DNA from: Dyadobacter sandarakinus
Lineage (GTDB): Bacteria > Bacteroidota > Bacteroidia > Cytophagales > Spirosomataceae
NCBI RefSeq assembly: GCF_016894445.1
Contig: NZ_CP056775.1
Location: 3,288,001-3,352,000, forward strand
Direction: 5' to 3'
Length of the DNA stretch: 64,000 bases
Below, in pieces: positions 20,954 through 29,277 of this stretch; positions within the stretch are counted from its first letter, which is position 1; the number at the start of each line of letters is the position of its first letter. The notes under the pieces were generated by a model. It made no database searches and was not told the DNA's origin. It was given only the letters and a program-made list of their open reading frames with translations. Position numbers and translations under genes: made by a program.

Positions 20954-22672
20954 TCAGGACAGTGATGCCGTAAGCTGGCTGATATCTTCAAAAGCCTCAA
21001 CCTCATAGCGTACTTCCCCTGCGTAAAACGCCGTAAGCTCAGCCGCTTGCTCGGAGGTCTCAGTCAGCAGCGGATGCCGGGTTGTATGTAGAAGATCCTC
21101 AACATCCGACACGTATTCCTTGAACATCAATGGATTGGTCAGCCTGTAATACTTGCCGTCGCTCGCATGCAGGACAGGTACCGGACTCACCTCGCCCAGC
21201 GCATTCAGCTTGCCGTATTTCTGCCGGGCGGCTGCATATTCCAAATCGTCAGCTTTGAAAATTACCAGCTCGCAAGGCTTGGAAAGCGCATTGTTGTAGC
21301 GGATCTTCTCGTCGAGCGCGTCCAGAAGCGCCCGCAGGTTCCAGGTATGCTTACCCGTCCTGATGCGTTCCCGCACCGACTGCCGGATCAGGTAGGTCAG
21401 TGCCTGGGTTACGTTCAGGCCAATTTCGGCCATTTGCTTGAATATGAAAGAAGTAGGCGACATTCCCGGGATGGTATTGGGGTCGTGCAGTACAATGCGC
21501 CCATCGGGGGTCAGAAAGCCGTCGATGCGTGCACACACATTGATCCCCAGTTCCTGAAATACCTGCGCGATTACTTCCCGGATCTTCTGATTATTATCCA
21601 GTGAGGTTTCCACGGGGATGCGTTTACGGCTTGCTCCGGGTTTGTATTTGGTATTAAAATCAAAAACCTGAACGGTCTTGATGACTTCGCTTGGCGGCAG
21701 GGCCAGAGGCTTTCCATTACTGAACTGAATGCACCCGCACGAAAACTCCTGCCCTTCAATATACTCTTCAACCAAAACCTGGTCCTCGGCATTGGCGCTG
21801 CTGATGACGGCCACATCGTCGCCGAGCGTAAAATAGGCGTCCAGCTCTGCAATCAGGTCGGTAGGATGGTAAATGGTTTTTCCGCCGAAGACAACCGGAA
21901 AACCAATCCCTTCGTCCAGATTTGCCATTTTCTGCGCCCAGCCTTGTTTTTGCGAAAATTCGAGACTCTTCCAGGTGGTACTTTCGAGTTCCACCTGAAA
22001 AAAGCATTGGTTTACGGCATTGATGAATTCACTCAGGGAATCATCCTTCACGATTGCCACTCCAATAGAGGAACCCTGGTGAGGCGCCTTGATCACGAGC
22101 GGCAGCCCGAGGTGTTTTTTCAAAACATGAAACACGATATCGTACTCGCCAAGCAGCCACTGCTCATAGGTAAGTGTCCAGCTTTTCTTTTGCTGGTGAT
22201 TGACGAGCGCAATCATTTCATTTTGCAGCACTTTATCGATTCCTATGGCTGAGCCCATGATGCCCGGGCCGCTGTACGGAATCTTGTACCATTCCAGCAA
22301 ACCCTGGATAGCGCCATCCTCACAGTCGGGACCATGCATGGCCAGAAAAACAAAATCAAAATGCTTGCTGAACTCCGCAGGCTGAAGCAATGTACCGATT
22401 TCCGGAAGAGGCGACTGAAAAGCCATCTCGGGAAAAGACTCTATATAGGTCTTGAAATTACCTTTCTGAAAAGCTTTGGGAGGGAAAAAGTCCCTGATTT
22501 CACTGCTGTACATCAGCTCTTTTTCCAGCAGCATAAACCTGCCGAAGCTATCGACAAACACAGGAACAGGCACGAACAGGGATTGATCCAGATACTCGAA
22601 GGCCGTTTTTCCTCCGGCAAAAGAAATTTCCCTTTCACGGGAAGGCCCTCCAAAAAAAATACCGATACGCAT
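20954..22672 (-). CDS. D-alanine-D-alanine-ligase-like ATP-grasp protein, unusually long
   Basis: A 572-residue cytosolic protein with a Ddl-type fold. The start MRIGIFFGGPSREREISFAG matches the Ddl N-terminus; the open frame allows 29 further codons upstream. Other hallmarks are FLAMHGPDCEDGAIQGLLE, IPYSGPGIMGSAIGIDK, VIKAPHQGSSIGV and the metal-binding end LHDPNTIPGMSPTSF. Canonical Ddl has about 300-370 residues. Here about 60 additional residues sit in the middle (around 235-300) and a tail of about 150 follows the ligase core. It may ligate D-Ala-D-Ala for peptidoglycan or join other amino acids. No other murein genes are adjacent, so the substrate is not settled. Confidence 0.8.
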   Translation of the reverse strand: MRIGIFFGGPSREREISFAGGKTAFEYLDQSLFVPVPVFVDSFGRFMLLEKELMYSSEIRDFFPPKAFQKGNFKTYIESFPEMAFQSPLPEIGTLLQPAEFSKHFDFVFLAMHGPDCEDGAIQGLLEWYKIPYSGPGIMGSAIGIDKVLQNEMIALVNHQQKKSWTLTYEQWLLGEYDIVFHVLKKHLGLPLVIKAPHQGSSIGVAIVKDDSLSEFINAVNQCFFQVELESTTWKSLEFSQKQGWAQKMANLDEGIGFPVVFGGKTIYHPTDLIAELDAYFTLGDDVAVISSANAEDQVLVEEYIEGQEFSCGCIQFSNGKPLALPPSEVIKTVQVFDFNTKYKPGASRKRIPVETSLDNNQKIREVIAQVFQELGINVCARIDGFLTPDGRIVLHDPNTIPGMSPTSFIFKQMAEIGLNVTQALTYLIRQSVRERIRTGKHTWNLRALLDALDEKIRYNNALSKPCELVIFKADDLEYAAARQKYGKLNALGEVSPVPVLHASDGKYYRLTNPLMFKEYVSDVEDLLHTTRHPLLTETSEQAAELTAFYAGEVRYEVEAFEDISQLTASLS

Positions 22673-22765
22673 AGTTGAAAACCCGGCTGATAACGTCGCA
22701 ATATAAGTTCCTAATCGGGATGAATCAACGTAAAGGAAAAATGAGCCGGCCGATTTCAAAAAAAG

Positions 22766-22795
22766 AAAGCAGCTCTCCTTGCGGAAAACTGCTTT
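22766..22795 (-). terminator. Rho-independent terminator of nifU
   Basis: On the minus strand a 13-base stem (22795-22783 with 22778-22766, G-U pairs included) is closed by a GCAA tetraloop and followed by CTTTTTTTG. It lies 37 bases after the nifU stop and ends the mrp-nifU transcript. Confidence 0.85.
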
Positions 22796-22831
22796 ATCAT
22801 TGAAATGTTATAACTGCTGAGCTTGCTGCGA

Positions 22832-23089
22832 TCAGGCGAGCTCGGCTACGTTTACGGCAACTACCTTACTTACCTGCGGAACTGCCTTGCGGATCGACTC
22901 TTCAAGGCCTGCGCGGAACGTCATAGCGCTCATCGGACAGCTCTGGCACGAACCCTGCAATTCCAGCTTGACGATCAGGTCGTCGGTCAGCTCCACCAAT
23001 CTTACATCCCCACCGTCAGCATGCAGATACGGACGCACGGATTGGAGCGCCTGCTCTATAAATTCTATTGTTTTTTCTTTTGAATCCAT
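22832..23089 (-). CDS. NifU C-terminal-domain protein, Fe-S cluster carrier
   Basis: An 85-residue protein consisting only of the NifU C-terminal (NFU) domain. It has the cluster-binding pair GSCQSCPMS (Cys48 and Cys51) after VRPYLHADGGDVRLVE. Such proteins receive a [4Fe-4S] cluster and hand it to target enzymes. The start is MDSKEKTIEF at 23089; 14 codons upstream remain open without support. It lies 63 bases downstream of mrp on the same strand, which fits a joint role in Fe-S protein maturation. No other nif or suf gene is in the window. Confidence 0.93.
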   Translation of the reverse strand: MDSKEKTIEFIEQALQSVRPYLHADGGDVRLVELTDDLIVKLELQGSCQSCPMSAMTFRAGLEESIRKAVPQVSKVVAVNVAELA

Positions 23090-23152
23090 TATAAAAATAG
23101 TCTGTCTGCTAAGATGCACCTTAAAATTCAAAAAAGCAACTCATCTGTTGTG

Positions 23153-24259
23153 CTACACCTGTATCTCAACGGGCTGTGTTTTCTCCCTGGTAGCATTGCG
23201 GATCGCCACCTGCTGGGCAAGCGACTCTGCCGCATCGCGAAAAGCATCATTGACGATCGGATTAGCATCCATAAATGCCGGCCGGCCTTCGTCTCCGGCT
23301 TCACGAATACCTTGTACAAGGGGAATCTGACCAAGCAGCGGCACTTCAAACTTGTCGGCCAGCGCTTGTCCGCCTCCTTTACCAAACAGAAAATACTGGT
23401 GATCCGGGAGCTCTTCGGGTGTAAACCAAGCCATATTCTCCACTACGCCCAGGATCGGAACATTGATCTGGGGCTGCCTGAACATGGACAAGCCTTTGAT
23501 GGCATCGGCCAGGGCTACCTTCTGCGGCGTCGTAACGATCACGGCACCCGTCACAGGGACCGTTTGCACGAGGGTTAAATGGATGTCGCTGGTGCCGGGA
23601 GGCAGGTCAATCAGCAGGTAATCGAGCTCGCCCCAGTCCGTATCGCCAAAAAACTGCCTTAATGCCTGGCTGGCCATCGGTCCGCGCCACACAATTGCAC
23701 TGTCCGGCGGTGTGAGGAAGCCAATCGAAATCATTTTGATCCCATACTGACGGATCGGGTTAATCATGTTTTTACCCTCATGCGGGGTAATGGTAGGCTG
23801 CATGTTTTCGGCCCCGAACATTACGGGAATGGAAGGCCCCGAAATATCTGCATCAATAATACCGACTTTGGCGCCAGAGCGATGCAGTGCCATGGCCAGG
23901 TTGGCTGTTACGGTAGACTTCCCTACCCCACCCTTCCCGGAGGAAATTGCAATGACATTCTTAACGCCCGGAATCAGCGGCCCGCTAACCCTGGTGGACG
24001 TAACATTCGCAGTCATCTTAATAATTACCTCCACTTCCGGACTGAGATGCTCATGAATGGCTGCTTCGCAGTTTCTCCTGATGAGCTCCTTGAGCGGGCA
24101 TGCAGGGGTTGTCAGTACTACTGTAAACCGCACCTGATTCACCCCGATCTCAATGTCCTGGATCATATTGAGGGAAACCAGGTCCTTTTTCAGGTCAGGC
24201 TCTTCTACGGTACTGAGTGCCTGTAAAACTTTCTCTTTATTAATTGTAAACTCTCCCAT
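23153..24259 (-). CDS. mrp: Mrp/ApbC-family P-loop ATPase, Fe-S carrier
   Basis: A 368-residue protein. Residues about 5-85 form the MIP18-type (DUF59) domain with TTPACPLKELI. The ATPase domain carries the deviant Walker A motif SSGKGGVGKST (about 106-116), ADISGPSIP, and LIDLPPGTSDIHLT. It should bind and transfer Fe-S clusters in the cytosol. The CxxC pair that binds the bridging cluster in canonical Mrp is absent: the expected place reads ENMAWFTPEELPDHQYF. A similar sequence is, as far as I recall, usual for Bacteroidota. It starts at the ATG at 24259 and is followed by nifU. Confidence 0.93.
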   Translation of the reverse strand: MGEFTINKEKVLQALSTVEEPDLKKDLVSLNMIQDIEIGVNQVRFTVVLTTPACPLKELIRRNCEAAIHEHLSPEVEVIIKMTANVTSTRVSGPLIPGVKNVIAISSGKGGVGKSTVTANLAMALHRSGAKVGIIDADISGPSIPVMFGAENMQPTITPHEGKNMINPIRQYGIKMISIGFLTPPDSAIVWRGPMASQALRQFFGDTDWGELDYLLIDLPPGTSDIHLTLVQTVPVTGAVIVTTPQKVALADAIKGLSMFRQPQINVPILGVVENMAWFTPEELPDHQYFLFGKGGGQALADKFEVPLLGQIPLVQGIREAGDEGRPAFMDANPIVNDAFRDAAESLAQQVAIRNATREKTQPVEIQV

Positions 24260-24363
24260 TATTCGTTCCGGCACCTCCACGCAAAACCCGGCCGTGCCTT
24301 TTTCGCCATGTACTTACTTAATATCTATCCTCCATGCAACACCAAAAGCTGACAATGAGTTTG

Positions 24364-25365
24364 TCAGTTGGCATGAAAATCCCGTATCCTTTTCTCGGTT
24401 TGCGCGATTTCGGTTCCCACGTCGAAAGTACCGGCCAGTCTCCTGAGCTTCTGCAGAATGGCATTCAGCAATTTCAGCTGGCCGGCAGTTTGTCCGTGCT
24501 GGTTGCGGTGATTCATCATATGCAGGACGGCATCCCATTCTTTCATGGATTCTTTTGAACCTGTATCTATATAGGCATTGGAAAAAACATTGAAAATAAC
24601 GTCCTCTGCTACCTTGCTGGGGTGGATGAGGTCATCACTGTAAAACCGGTAATCGCGCAGCTCGTCCATCATGATCTCATAAGATGGGAAGTATTCTACG
24701 TGCTTGTACTTTTCGGTCAGCCGGTGGCAGGCAAGCCGCAACATGGCCTTACTTACCTGGTTGAGCGGCAACGTATCACGCGTATGACGCACGGGACTCA
24801 CGGTGACGATAATCCTGAGCCTGCGGTTCCACGTTTGCAGCTTCTGAATAACCTGTTCCAGTGCGCTCCCGATCTGGTCCGAATGCAGGAGTTCTTTCAG
24901 GAAAAGGTCAGACGGCATTTTGTGGCAATTCCCGATAATGGAATTGGTTTGCTTGTGACGGTAGGCATAGGCGGTGCCGAGGGTGATGACAAGCAGACGA
25001 GCATTTTTGAGGAAGGTACGCGCGTGGTCGATGCGGTCCGAAATGTCGTTCAGCAACTCGTCCCGGTCTGTACTCCACAGCGACGAATGGAAATCGTGGT
25101 GCAGCCAGATATCATCCGGATTTTGCACAAATAATGCTGGATTCGGCTGCCTGTCTTCCAGGATTGCATTCAGGACTTTGGTTATTGTAAGCGGATTAAA
25201 TATGGTACCAAATGGATTATTCAAAACTGAAAACTTGTATTGTTCAAGCTGACTTCCAAGTACTTCTGCAAAGCAGGAGCCGATGGTCATGATACCTGTG
25301 GTATGATCAATCTTCCATTCCGGTGCGGGAACGGCTACCTCGGTGGTTAACTTCACTTGCTTCAT
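24364..25365 (-). CDS. GSCFA-domain protein
   Basis: A 333-residue cytosolic protein with the family motif TIGSCFAE (GSCFA at 29-33) and NPFGTIFNPLTI shortly after. A second block, TVSPVRHTRD, and the SGNH-type end DDLIHPSKVAEDVIF support membership in the GSCFA clan of SGNH-like hydrolases. The Ser, Gly and His positions suggest an esterase or acyltransferase fold, but the substrate is unknown for the family as far as I know. It is the first of three leftward genes, 104 bases before mrp. Confidence 0.92.
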   Translation of the reverse strand: MKQVKLTTEVAVPAPEWKIDHTTGIMTIGSCFAEVLGSQLEQYKFSVLNNPFGTIFNPLTITKVLNAILEDRQPNPALFVQNPDDIWLHHDFHSSLWSTDRDELLNDISDRIDHARTFLKNARLLVITLGTAYAYRHKQTNSIIGNCHKMPSDLFLKELLHSDQIGSALEQVIQKLQTWNRRLRIIVTVSPVRHTRDTLPLNQVSKAMLRLACHRLTEKYKHVEYFPSYEIMMDELRDYRFYSDDLIHPSKVAEDVIFNVFSNAYIDTGSKESMKEWDAVLHMMNHRNQHGQTAGQLKLLNAILQKLRRLAGTFDVGTEIAQTEKRIRDFHAN

Positions 25366-25429
25366 TCACTTCAAAGATGGGGAGTTGCGAAATTAGCAGG
25401 ATTTCCCGGGACGAGCACGCAAGTACCTT

Positions 25430-25457
25430 TTTGCAAAAATAAAAATTACTATGTTTG
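25430..25457 (+). promoter_or_regulatory. Promoter TTTG-N16-TATGTTTG upstream of the DUF6934 gene
   Basis: TTTG at 25430-25433 is followed after 16 bases by TATGTTTG at 25450-25457, a perfect match to the -7 consensus TAnnTTTG. The start codon at 25491 lies about 27 bases downstream of the predicted transcription start, which rules out the TTG-type start at 25455 inside the promoter. Confidence 0.55.
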
Positions 25458-25490
25458 ACAGCCTTTGTCCACACACACTTTCCGAATCCG

Positions 25491-25928
25491 ATGAATGAAA
25501 ATTCCTACCCTTTTGCGCTCTCGCACCACGAGTTTCGGTACGAATTTGTAAGTACCAGTCAGGAAAAGGAGGTGAGAAAAGTAGTGCTGATAACCCAGAC
25601 TGAAAACCCCGGTATTTTCAACCTCGCATTGCTGGACCTGCTTGAAAACGGAATGCTGAGTGACCTTTCCCAGCCCGACAATAAGGATTTCAGAAAGGCA
25701 CTTGCAACTGTTTACCGCATCATGCTTGACTTTACTAATAAAAACCGGGGCGCAATCCTTGCGTTTCAGGGCAGCGACCTACGCAGGCATCGGCTATACC
25801 AGATTGTATTAAATAGAGAATTGTTTAACTTGTCTCAAAGCTGGCGTGTTTATGGAGGTATTAATAAGAAAGTTTACCTGTTTGAGCCAGATATTGACTA
25901 CACAATCTTTTTTATGCAAAGGCAATGA
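25491..25928 (+). CDS. DUF6934-like protein
   Basis: A 145-residue soluble protein. It has the pattern I associate with DUF6934 in Cytophagales: a central segment with FNLALLDLLENGMLSD, then RKALATVYRIMLDFTNKN and a block AILAFQGSDLRRHRLYQIVL. The function of this family is unknown. The start is the ATG at 25491 (MNENSYPFALS), downstream of a good promoter. Its stop overlaps the start of a 51-residue ORF in the arrangement ATGA, and that ORF in turn overlaps a GH16 gene. This type of coupling is typical of small two-gene modules, but I know of no evidence that this one is a toxin-antitoxin pair. Confidence 0.75.
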   Translation: MNENSYPFALSHHEFRYEFVSTSQEKEVRKVVLITQTENPGIFNLALLDLLENGMLSDLSQPDNKDFRKALATVYRIMLDFTNKNRGAILAFQGSDLRRHRLYQIVLNRELFNLSQSWRVYGGINKKVYLFEPDIDYTIFFMQRQ

Positions 25929-26080
25929 AGACTAAAACACCATCCCCGCCTCCCAAGCCTCATACGGGCCAACAGATTGTACAGAAAAAACTGGACAATG
26001 TGAATAGCTTTCTGCGAACTGCTGATCTGTCGGAAATGAAGTCTTTTTGCGAGAAAGCACATGAAGAGAAACAACATTAA
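25925..26080 (+). CDS. Small ORF coupled to the DUF6934 gene
   Basis: A 51-residue ORF that starts inside the DUF6934 stop (ATGA overlap at 25925-25928) and ends at 26080, 20 bases inside the GH16 gene. The product begins with a proline-rich stretch (TPSPPPKPHTG) and continues as a charged helix (QQIVQKKLDNVNSFLRTADL then SEMKSFCEKAHEEKQH). No signal peptide is present. The precise overlaps on both sides and the helical, protein-like composition support a real gene. I do not recognise a family; a partner protein of the DUF6934 product is the simplest guess. Confidence 0.6.
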   Translation: MKTKTPSPPPKPHTGQQIVQKKLDNVNSFLRTADLSEMKSFCEKAHEEKQH

Positions 26081-26909
26081 TGCTCCTTTAACGGTCCTGT
26101 TAATGCTGTATACAACCTTTTCGGGTTGTTCGCAGCCAGCCACGGTGCCCGCTTCCAGGCCTAAATACACCTTCGGTGTCAATCCTGTCTGGCACGATGA
26201 GTTTGAACATGCCGGTAAGCCTGATTCCAGTAAATGGAGCTTTGTGATGGGTGACCACGGCTGGGGCAACAACGAGCTTCAGAATTACACGGACCATCTT
26301 GAAAATGCCCGGGTAGAAAATGGCAGTCTGAATATCACTGCCATCAAAGAAAAATCAGGGAAGCTGGAATACAGCTCTGCCAGACTGATTTCCAAAGGAA
26401 AAGGAGACTTCACTTACGGCAAATTTGAGATCCGGGCCAAGTTGCCAGCAGGCAGGGGTACCTGGCCTGCCATATGGCTGCTCGCCAGCAGCAATGATTA
26501 CGGAAACAAAGGCTGGCCCGATAATGGCGAGATCGACATTATGGAGCATGTAGGTTTTGACCAGAACCGCATTCACGGCAACATTCATACAAAAGCATTC
26601 AACCACAGCATTAAAACCAACAAAGGCAACAACATTGCAGCTGCCGGTGTTTCCGATGACTTTCATATTTATTCCTGTGAATGGACACCCGAGTCCGTGA
26701 CCATGCTCATGGATGGAAAAGCCTATTTTACGTTCCGGAAGGAGGCAGGATACAGCTGGCCGGAGTGGCCTTTTAACAAACCTTTTCACCTGATCCTCAA
26801 TGTAGCCGTAGGTGGTAACTGGGGCGGGCAAAAGGGTGTTGATGACAGCATTTTCCCACAAAAAATGGAGGTGGACTACGTTCGCGTGTATCCTTTGGAG
26901 CAACATTAG
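26061..26909 (+). CDS. GH16-family beta-glucanase lipoprotein
   Basis: A 282-residue exported glycoside hydrolase of family 16, which cuts beta-1,3 or beta-1,3/1,4 glucans such as laminarin with retention. The lipobox ends at Cys23 (FSGC). The catalytic ExDxxE motif is GEIDIMEHVG (E157, D159, E162), preceded by WPAIWLLAS. Further family marks are VWHDEFEHAGKPDSSKW near the N-terminus and LNVAVGGNWGG plus MEVDYVRVY at the end. The start at 26061 is needed for a basic n-region in the signal peptide even though it overlaps the upstream ORF by 20 bases. The protein is complete, with no extra binding module. Confidence 0.95.
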   Translation: MKRNNINAPLTVLLMLYTTFSGCSQPATVPASRPKYTFGVNPVWHDEFEHAGKPDSSKWSFVMGDHGWGNNELQNYTDHLENARVENGSLNITAIKEKSGKLEYSSARLISKGKGDFTYGKFEIRAKLPAGRGTWPAIWLLASSNDYGNKGWPDNGEIDIMEHVGFDQNRIHGNIHTKAFNHSIKTNKGNNIAAAGVSDDFHIYSCEWTPESVTMLMDGKAYFTFRKEAGYSWPEWPFNKPFHLILNVAVGGNWGGQKGVDDSIFPQKMEVDYVRVYPLEQH

Positions 26910-26947
26910 TGACTTTGAAAATCCAGTGCACGGGAGTATCTTGCATC

Positions 26948-28669
26948 ATGGATCATTTTGTTGTTTCGGCCAGGAAGTACCGCCCTGTTACCTTTGACTC
27001 GGTGGTAGGGCAATCACACATTACTACCACCCTAAAAAACGCAATACGTACCAACCACCTGGCCCAGGCTTTTCTTTTTTGCGGGCCCAGGGGTGTCGGC
27101 AAAACGACCTGTGCAAGGATTCTCGCCAAAACGATCAACTGCCAGAATCTCGGCGACGACGTGGAGGCCTGCGGCGAATGCGAATCATGCGTGAGTTTCC
27201 AAAACAACGCTTCTTTCAATATCCATGAACTGGATGCGGCTTCCAATAACTCCGTGGAAGATATCCGCAATCTGATTGATCAGGTGCGGTACCCGCCTCA
27301 AACCGGCAAATACAAGATCTACATCATTGACGAGGTACACATGCTCTCGCAGGCTGCCTTCAATGCTTTTCTTAAAACGCTGGAAGAACCGCCGGGTTAT
27401 GCGATTTTCATCCTTGCTACTACTGAAAAGCACAAGATCCTGCCGACTATTCTTTCACGCTGCCAGATCTTTGATTTTAACCGCATACAGGCCAAAGATA
27501 TTTCGCATCACCTAGCTGATATCGCCCAAAAGGAAGACATTGATGCAGAAAAAGAAGCATTGGACCTGATCGGCCAGAAGGCTGACGGGGGGCTTCGCGA
27601 TGCATTGTCGATGTTTGATCTCAATGTAACTTTTTCTACAGACAACCGCCTTACCTACCAGGCGGTGCTCGACAACCTGCATATCCTGGATTATGATTAT
27701 TATTTCAAAATCACGGATGCGCTTACGGCCGGCAGTATTTCACGGGCACTCATTATTTTCGACGAGATATTAAGAAAAGGCTTTGACGGACACTTGTTTG
27801 TAGTAGGCCTGCTCGAACATTTCAGGAACCTGCTTGTCTGCAAGGATCCTGCTACGGTCTCGCTTTTACAGGTTTCGGAATCTGCCGAGCGGAAGTATCT
27901 CGACCAGTCGGCCGCAGCCAACATGAGCTTTCTGCTCTCGGCACTGAGCATTACGGGACAATGCGATATTCAATACAAAGCCGCCAAGAACCAGCGGCTG
28001 CATGTGGAGCTTTGCCTGATGAAGCTTGCCAGTCTGCCCGATTTACTTCAACTTGATTCACTTACAGCCGTTGATGAAACGGCAAAAAAAAAAGTTGAGC
28101 CCGATCAGCCTCTGAATACCGCACCTGCAGCAGAGTCCCGGGTTAATGAGAAAGCGGAGCAGGTACAACCGCAGCAAGCGGCTCCTTCCCGCCTGAAAAA
28201 TACGGTTTCGCTATCCTTATCACCACCGCCAGCTGCTCCCCAAAGTCAGCCTGCTGCCGTAAAAAACGGGAATAGCAGTGAGTTTGAAAAAGGAGTAAGA
28301 AAGGAAGAACTGACATTTGAAAACTTGCAGCGCGCCTGGTTTGACTTTGCCGAGCAGCGACGGGCAGCCGGAAACTCAACAACTGAAGAAATTGCATTGC
28401 GCCGTGAGTTTAAGCTCGAAGGTACTCAGATCGAAATTGCGCTGGACAATGATCCCCAGCTCGATGCGATCCAGCATGTGCGGTATGACCTGCTGAGCTA
28501 CCTCAAAAGCCGCATCAATGTGCCCCGGCTTGATATTACTGCCCGGGTTGCACCGCAGGAAGTCAACCGCCTGCCCTACACGCCGGCTGAAAAGTTCAAC
28601 TATATGGCTGAAAAAAACCCGTTTCTGCTGGAATTAAAACAGGCGCTTGGCCTGGATGTCGACTTTTAG
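26948..28669 (+). CDS. dnaX: DNA polymerase III subunit gamma/tau
   Basis: A 573-residue clamp-loader ATPase. It has Walker A GPRGVGKTT (46-54), a zinc module with Cys65, Cys75, Cys78 and Cys81, the Walker B/DExx block IIDEVHMLSQAAFNAFLKTL and the sensor region ILATTEKHKILPTILSRCQ. The C-terminal 200 residues form a variable, Pro/Gln-rich linker and a polymerase-binding end that is much less conserved. The start is the ATG at 26948 (MDHFVVSARKYRPVTF). The open frame begins with a GTG at 26909 that has no family support. The stop overlaps the convergent coaE stop by four bases. Confidence 0.96.
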   Translation: MDHFVVSARKYRPVTFDSVVGQSHITTTLKNAIRTNHLAQAFLFCGPRGVGKTTCARILAKTINCQNLGDDVEACGECESCVSFQNNASFNIHELDAASNNSVEDIRNLIDQVRYPPQTGKYKIYIIDEVHMLSQAAFNAFLKTLEEPPGYAIFILATTEKHKILPTILSRCQIFDFNRIQAKDISHHLADIAQKEDIDAEKEALDLIGQKADGGLRDALSMFDLNVTFSTDNRLTYQAVLDNLHILDYDYYFKITDALTAGSISRALIIFDEILRKGFDGHLFVVGLLEHFRNLLVCKDPATVSLLQVSESAERKYLDQSAAANMSFLLSALSITGQCDIQYKAAKNQRLHVELCLMKLASLPDLLQLDSLTAVDETAKKKVEPDQPLNTAPAAESRVNEKAEQVQPQQAAPSRLKNTVSLSLSPPPAAPQSQPAAVKNGNSSEFEKGVRKEELTFENLQRAWFDFAEQRRAAGNSTTEEIALRREFKLEGTQIEIALDNDPQLDAIQHVRYDLLSYLKSRINVPRLDITARVAPQEVNRLPYTPAEKFNYMAEKNPFLLELKQALGLDVDF

Positions 28670-29265
28670 GTTTTTGACCGGAAGTACCGGTGCAGGTGCA
28701 TTACCTGCGGAATAAGCGCAGTGACGTCATCGTTTTTTATGATAAAATCGGCCATATTTCTTCTTTGATCGTCAGAAACCTGTCGCCGGATAATGGCCCG
28801 GATCTCCTCTTCCGATCTGCGGTCGCGCATGAGAATACGACTGATGCGTAAATTTTCGGGCGCTTCCACTACAATTACATAATCCAGCGTATTGCCGTCA
28901 CCGGCCTTATTCATGATCGCGGCTTCTTTGATCAGGTAAGGATAGGCTGCATTGGCACGTACCCACTGCGCCGTATCTTCCATGACGACGGGATGAATGA
29001 TGCTGTTCAGCTTTTGAAGCAAAACTTCATCCTTAAAAACCTTTGAAGCAACATATGCTGTATCGTACCTGCCCGACATATCGTAAGCGGCTGTCCCGAG
29101 CAGCGCGGTCACCTGCTCACGGATACCCGGATGATGGTTGGTCAGCCACTTGGCGCGGGCATCGGCACCATAAACAGGAATATCCAGGCAGGAAAACAGC
29201 CGGCAAATGATACTCTTGCCCGAACCTATCCCTCCGGTAACTCCTATCTGCAACGGTTTTGACAT
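28666..29265 (-). CDS. coaE: Dephospho-CoA kinase
   Basis: A 199-residue enzyme for the last step of coenzyme A synthesis, phosphorylating dephospho-CoA at the 3'-hydroxyl. It has the P-loop GVTGGIGSGKS (about 8-18), the CoaE block PVYGADARAKWL, the motif IIHPVV and the lid IRAIIRRQVSDDQR. It is the last gene of the nusB-led operon, 12 bases after the YbbR-like gene, and overlaps the convergent dnaX stop by four bases. Length and motifs are complete. Confidence 0.96.
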   Translation of the reverse strand: MSKPLQIGVTGGIGSGKSIICRLFSCLDIPVYGADARAKWLTNHHPGIREQVTALLGTAAYDMSGRYDTAYVASKVFKDEVLLQKLNSIIHPVVMEDTAQWVRANAAYPYLIKEAAIMNKAGDGNTLDYVIVVEAPENLRISRILMRDRRSEEEIRAIIRRQVSDDQRRNMADFIIKNDDVTALIPQVMHLHRYFRSKT

Positions 29266-29277
29266 AAGCCTGAAAAG

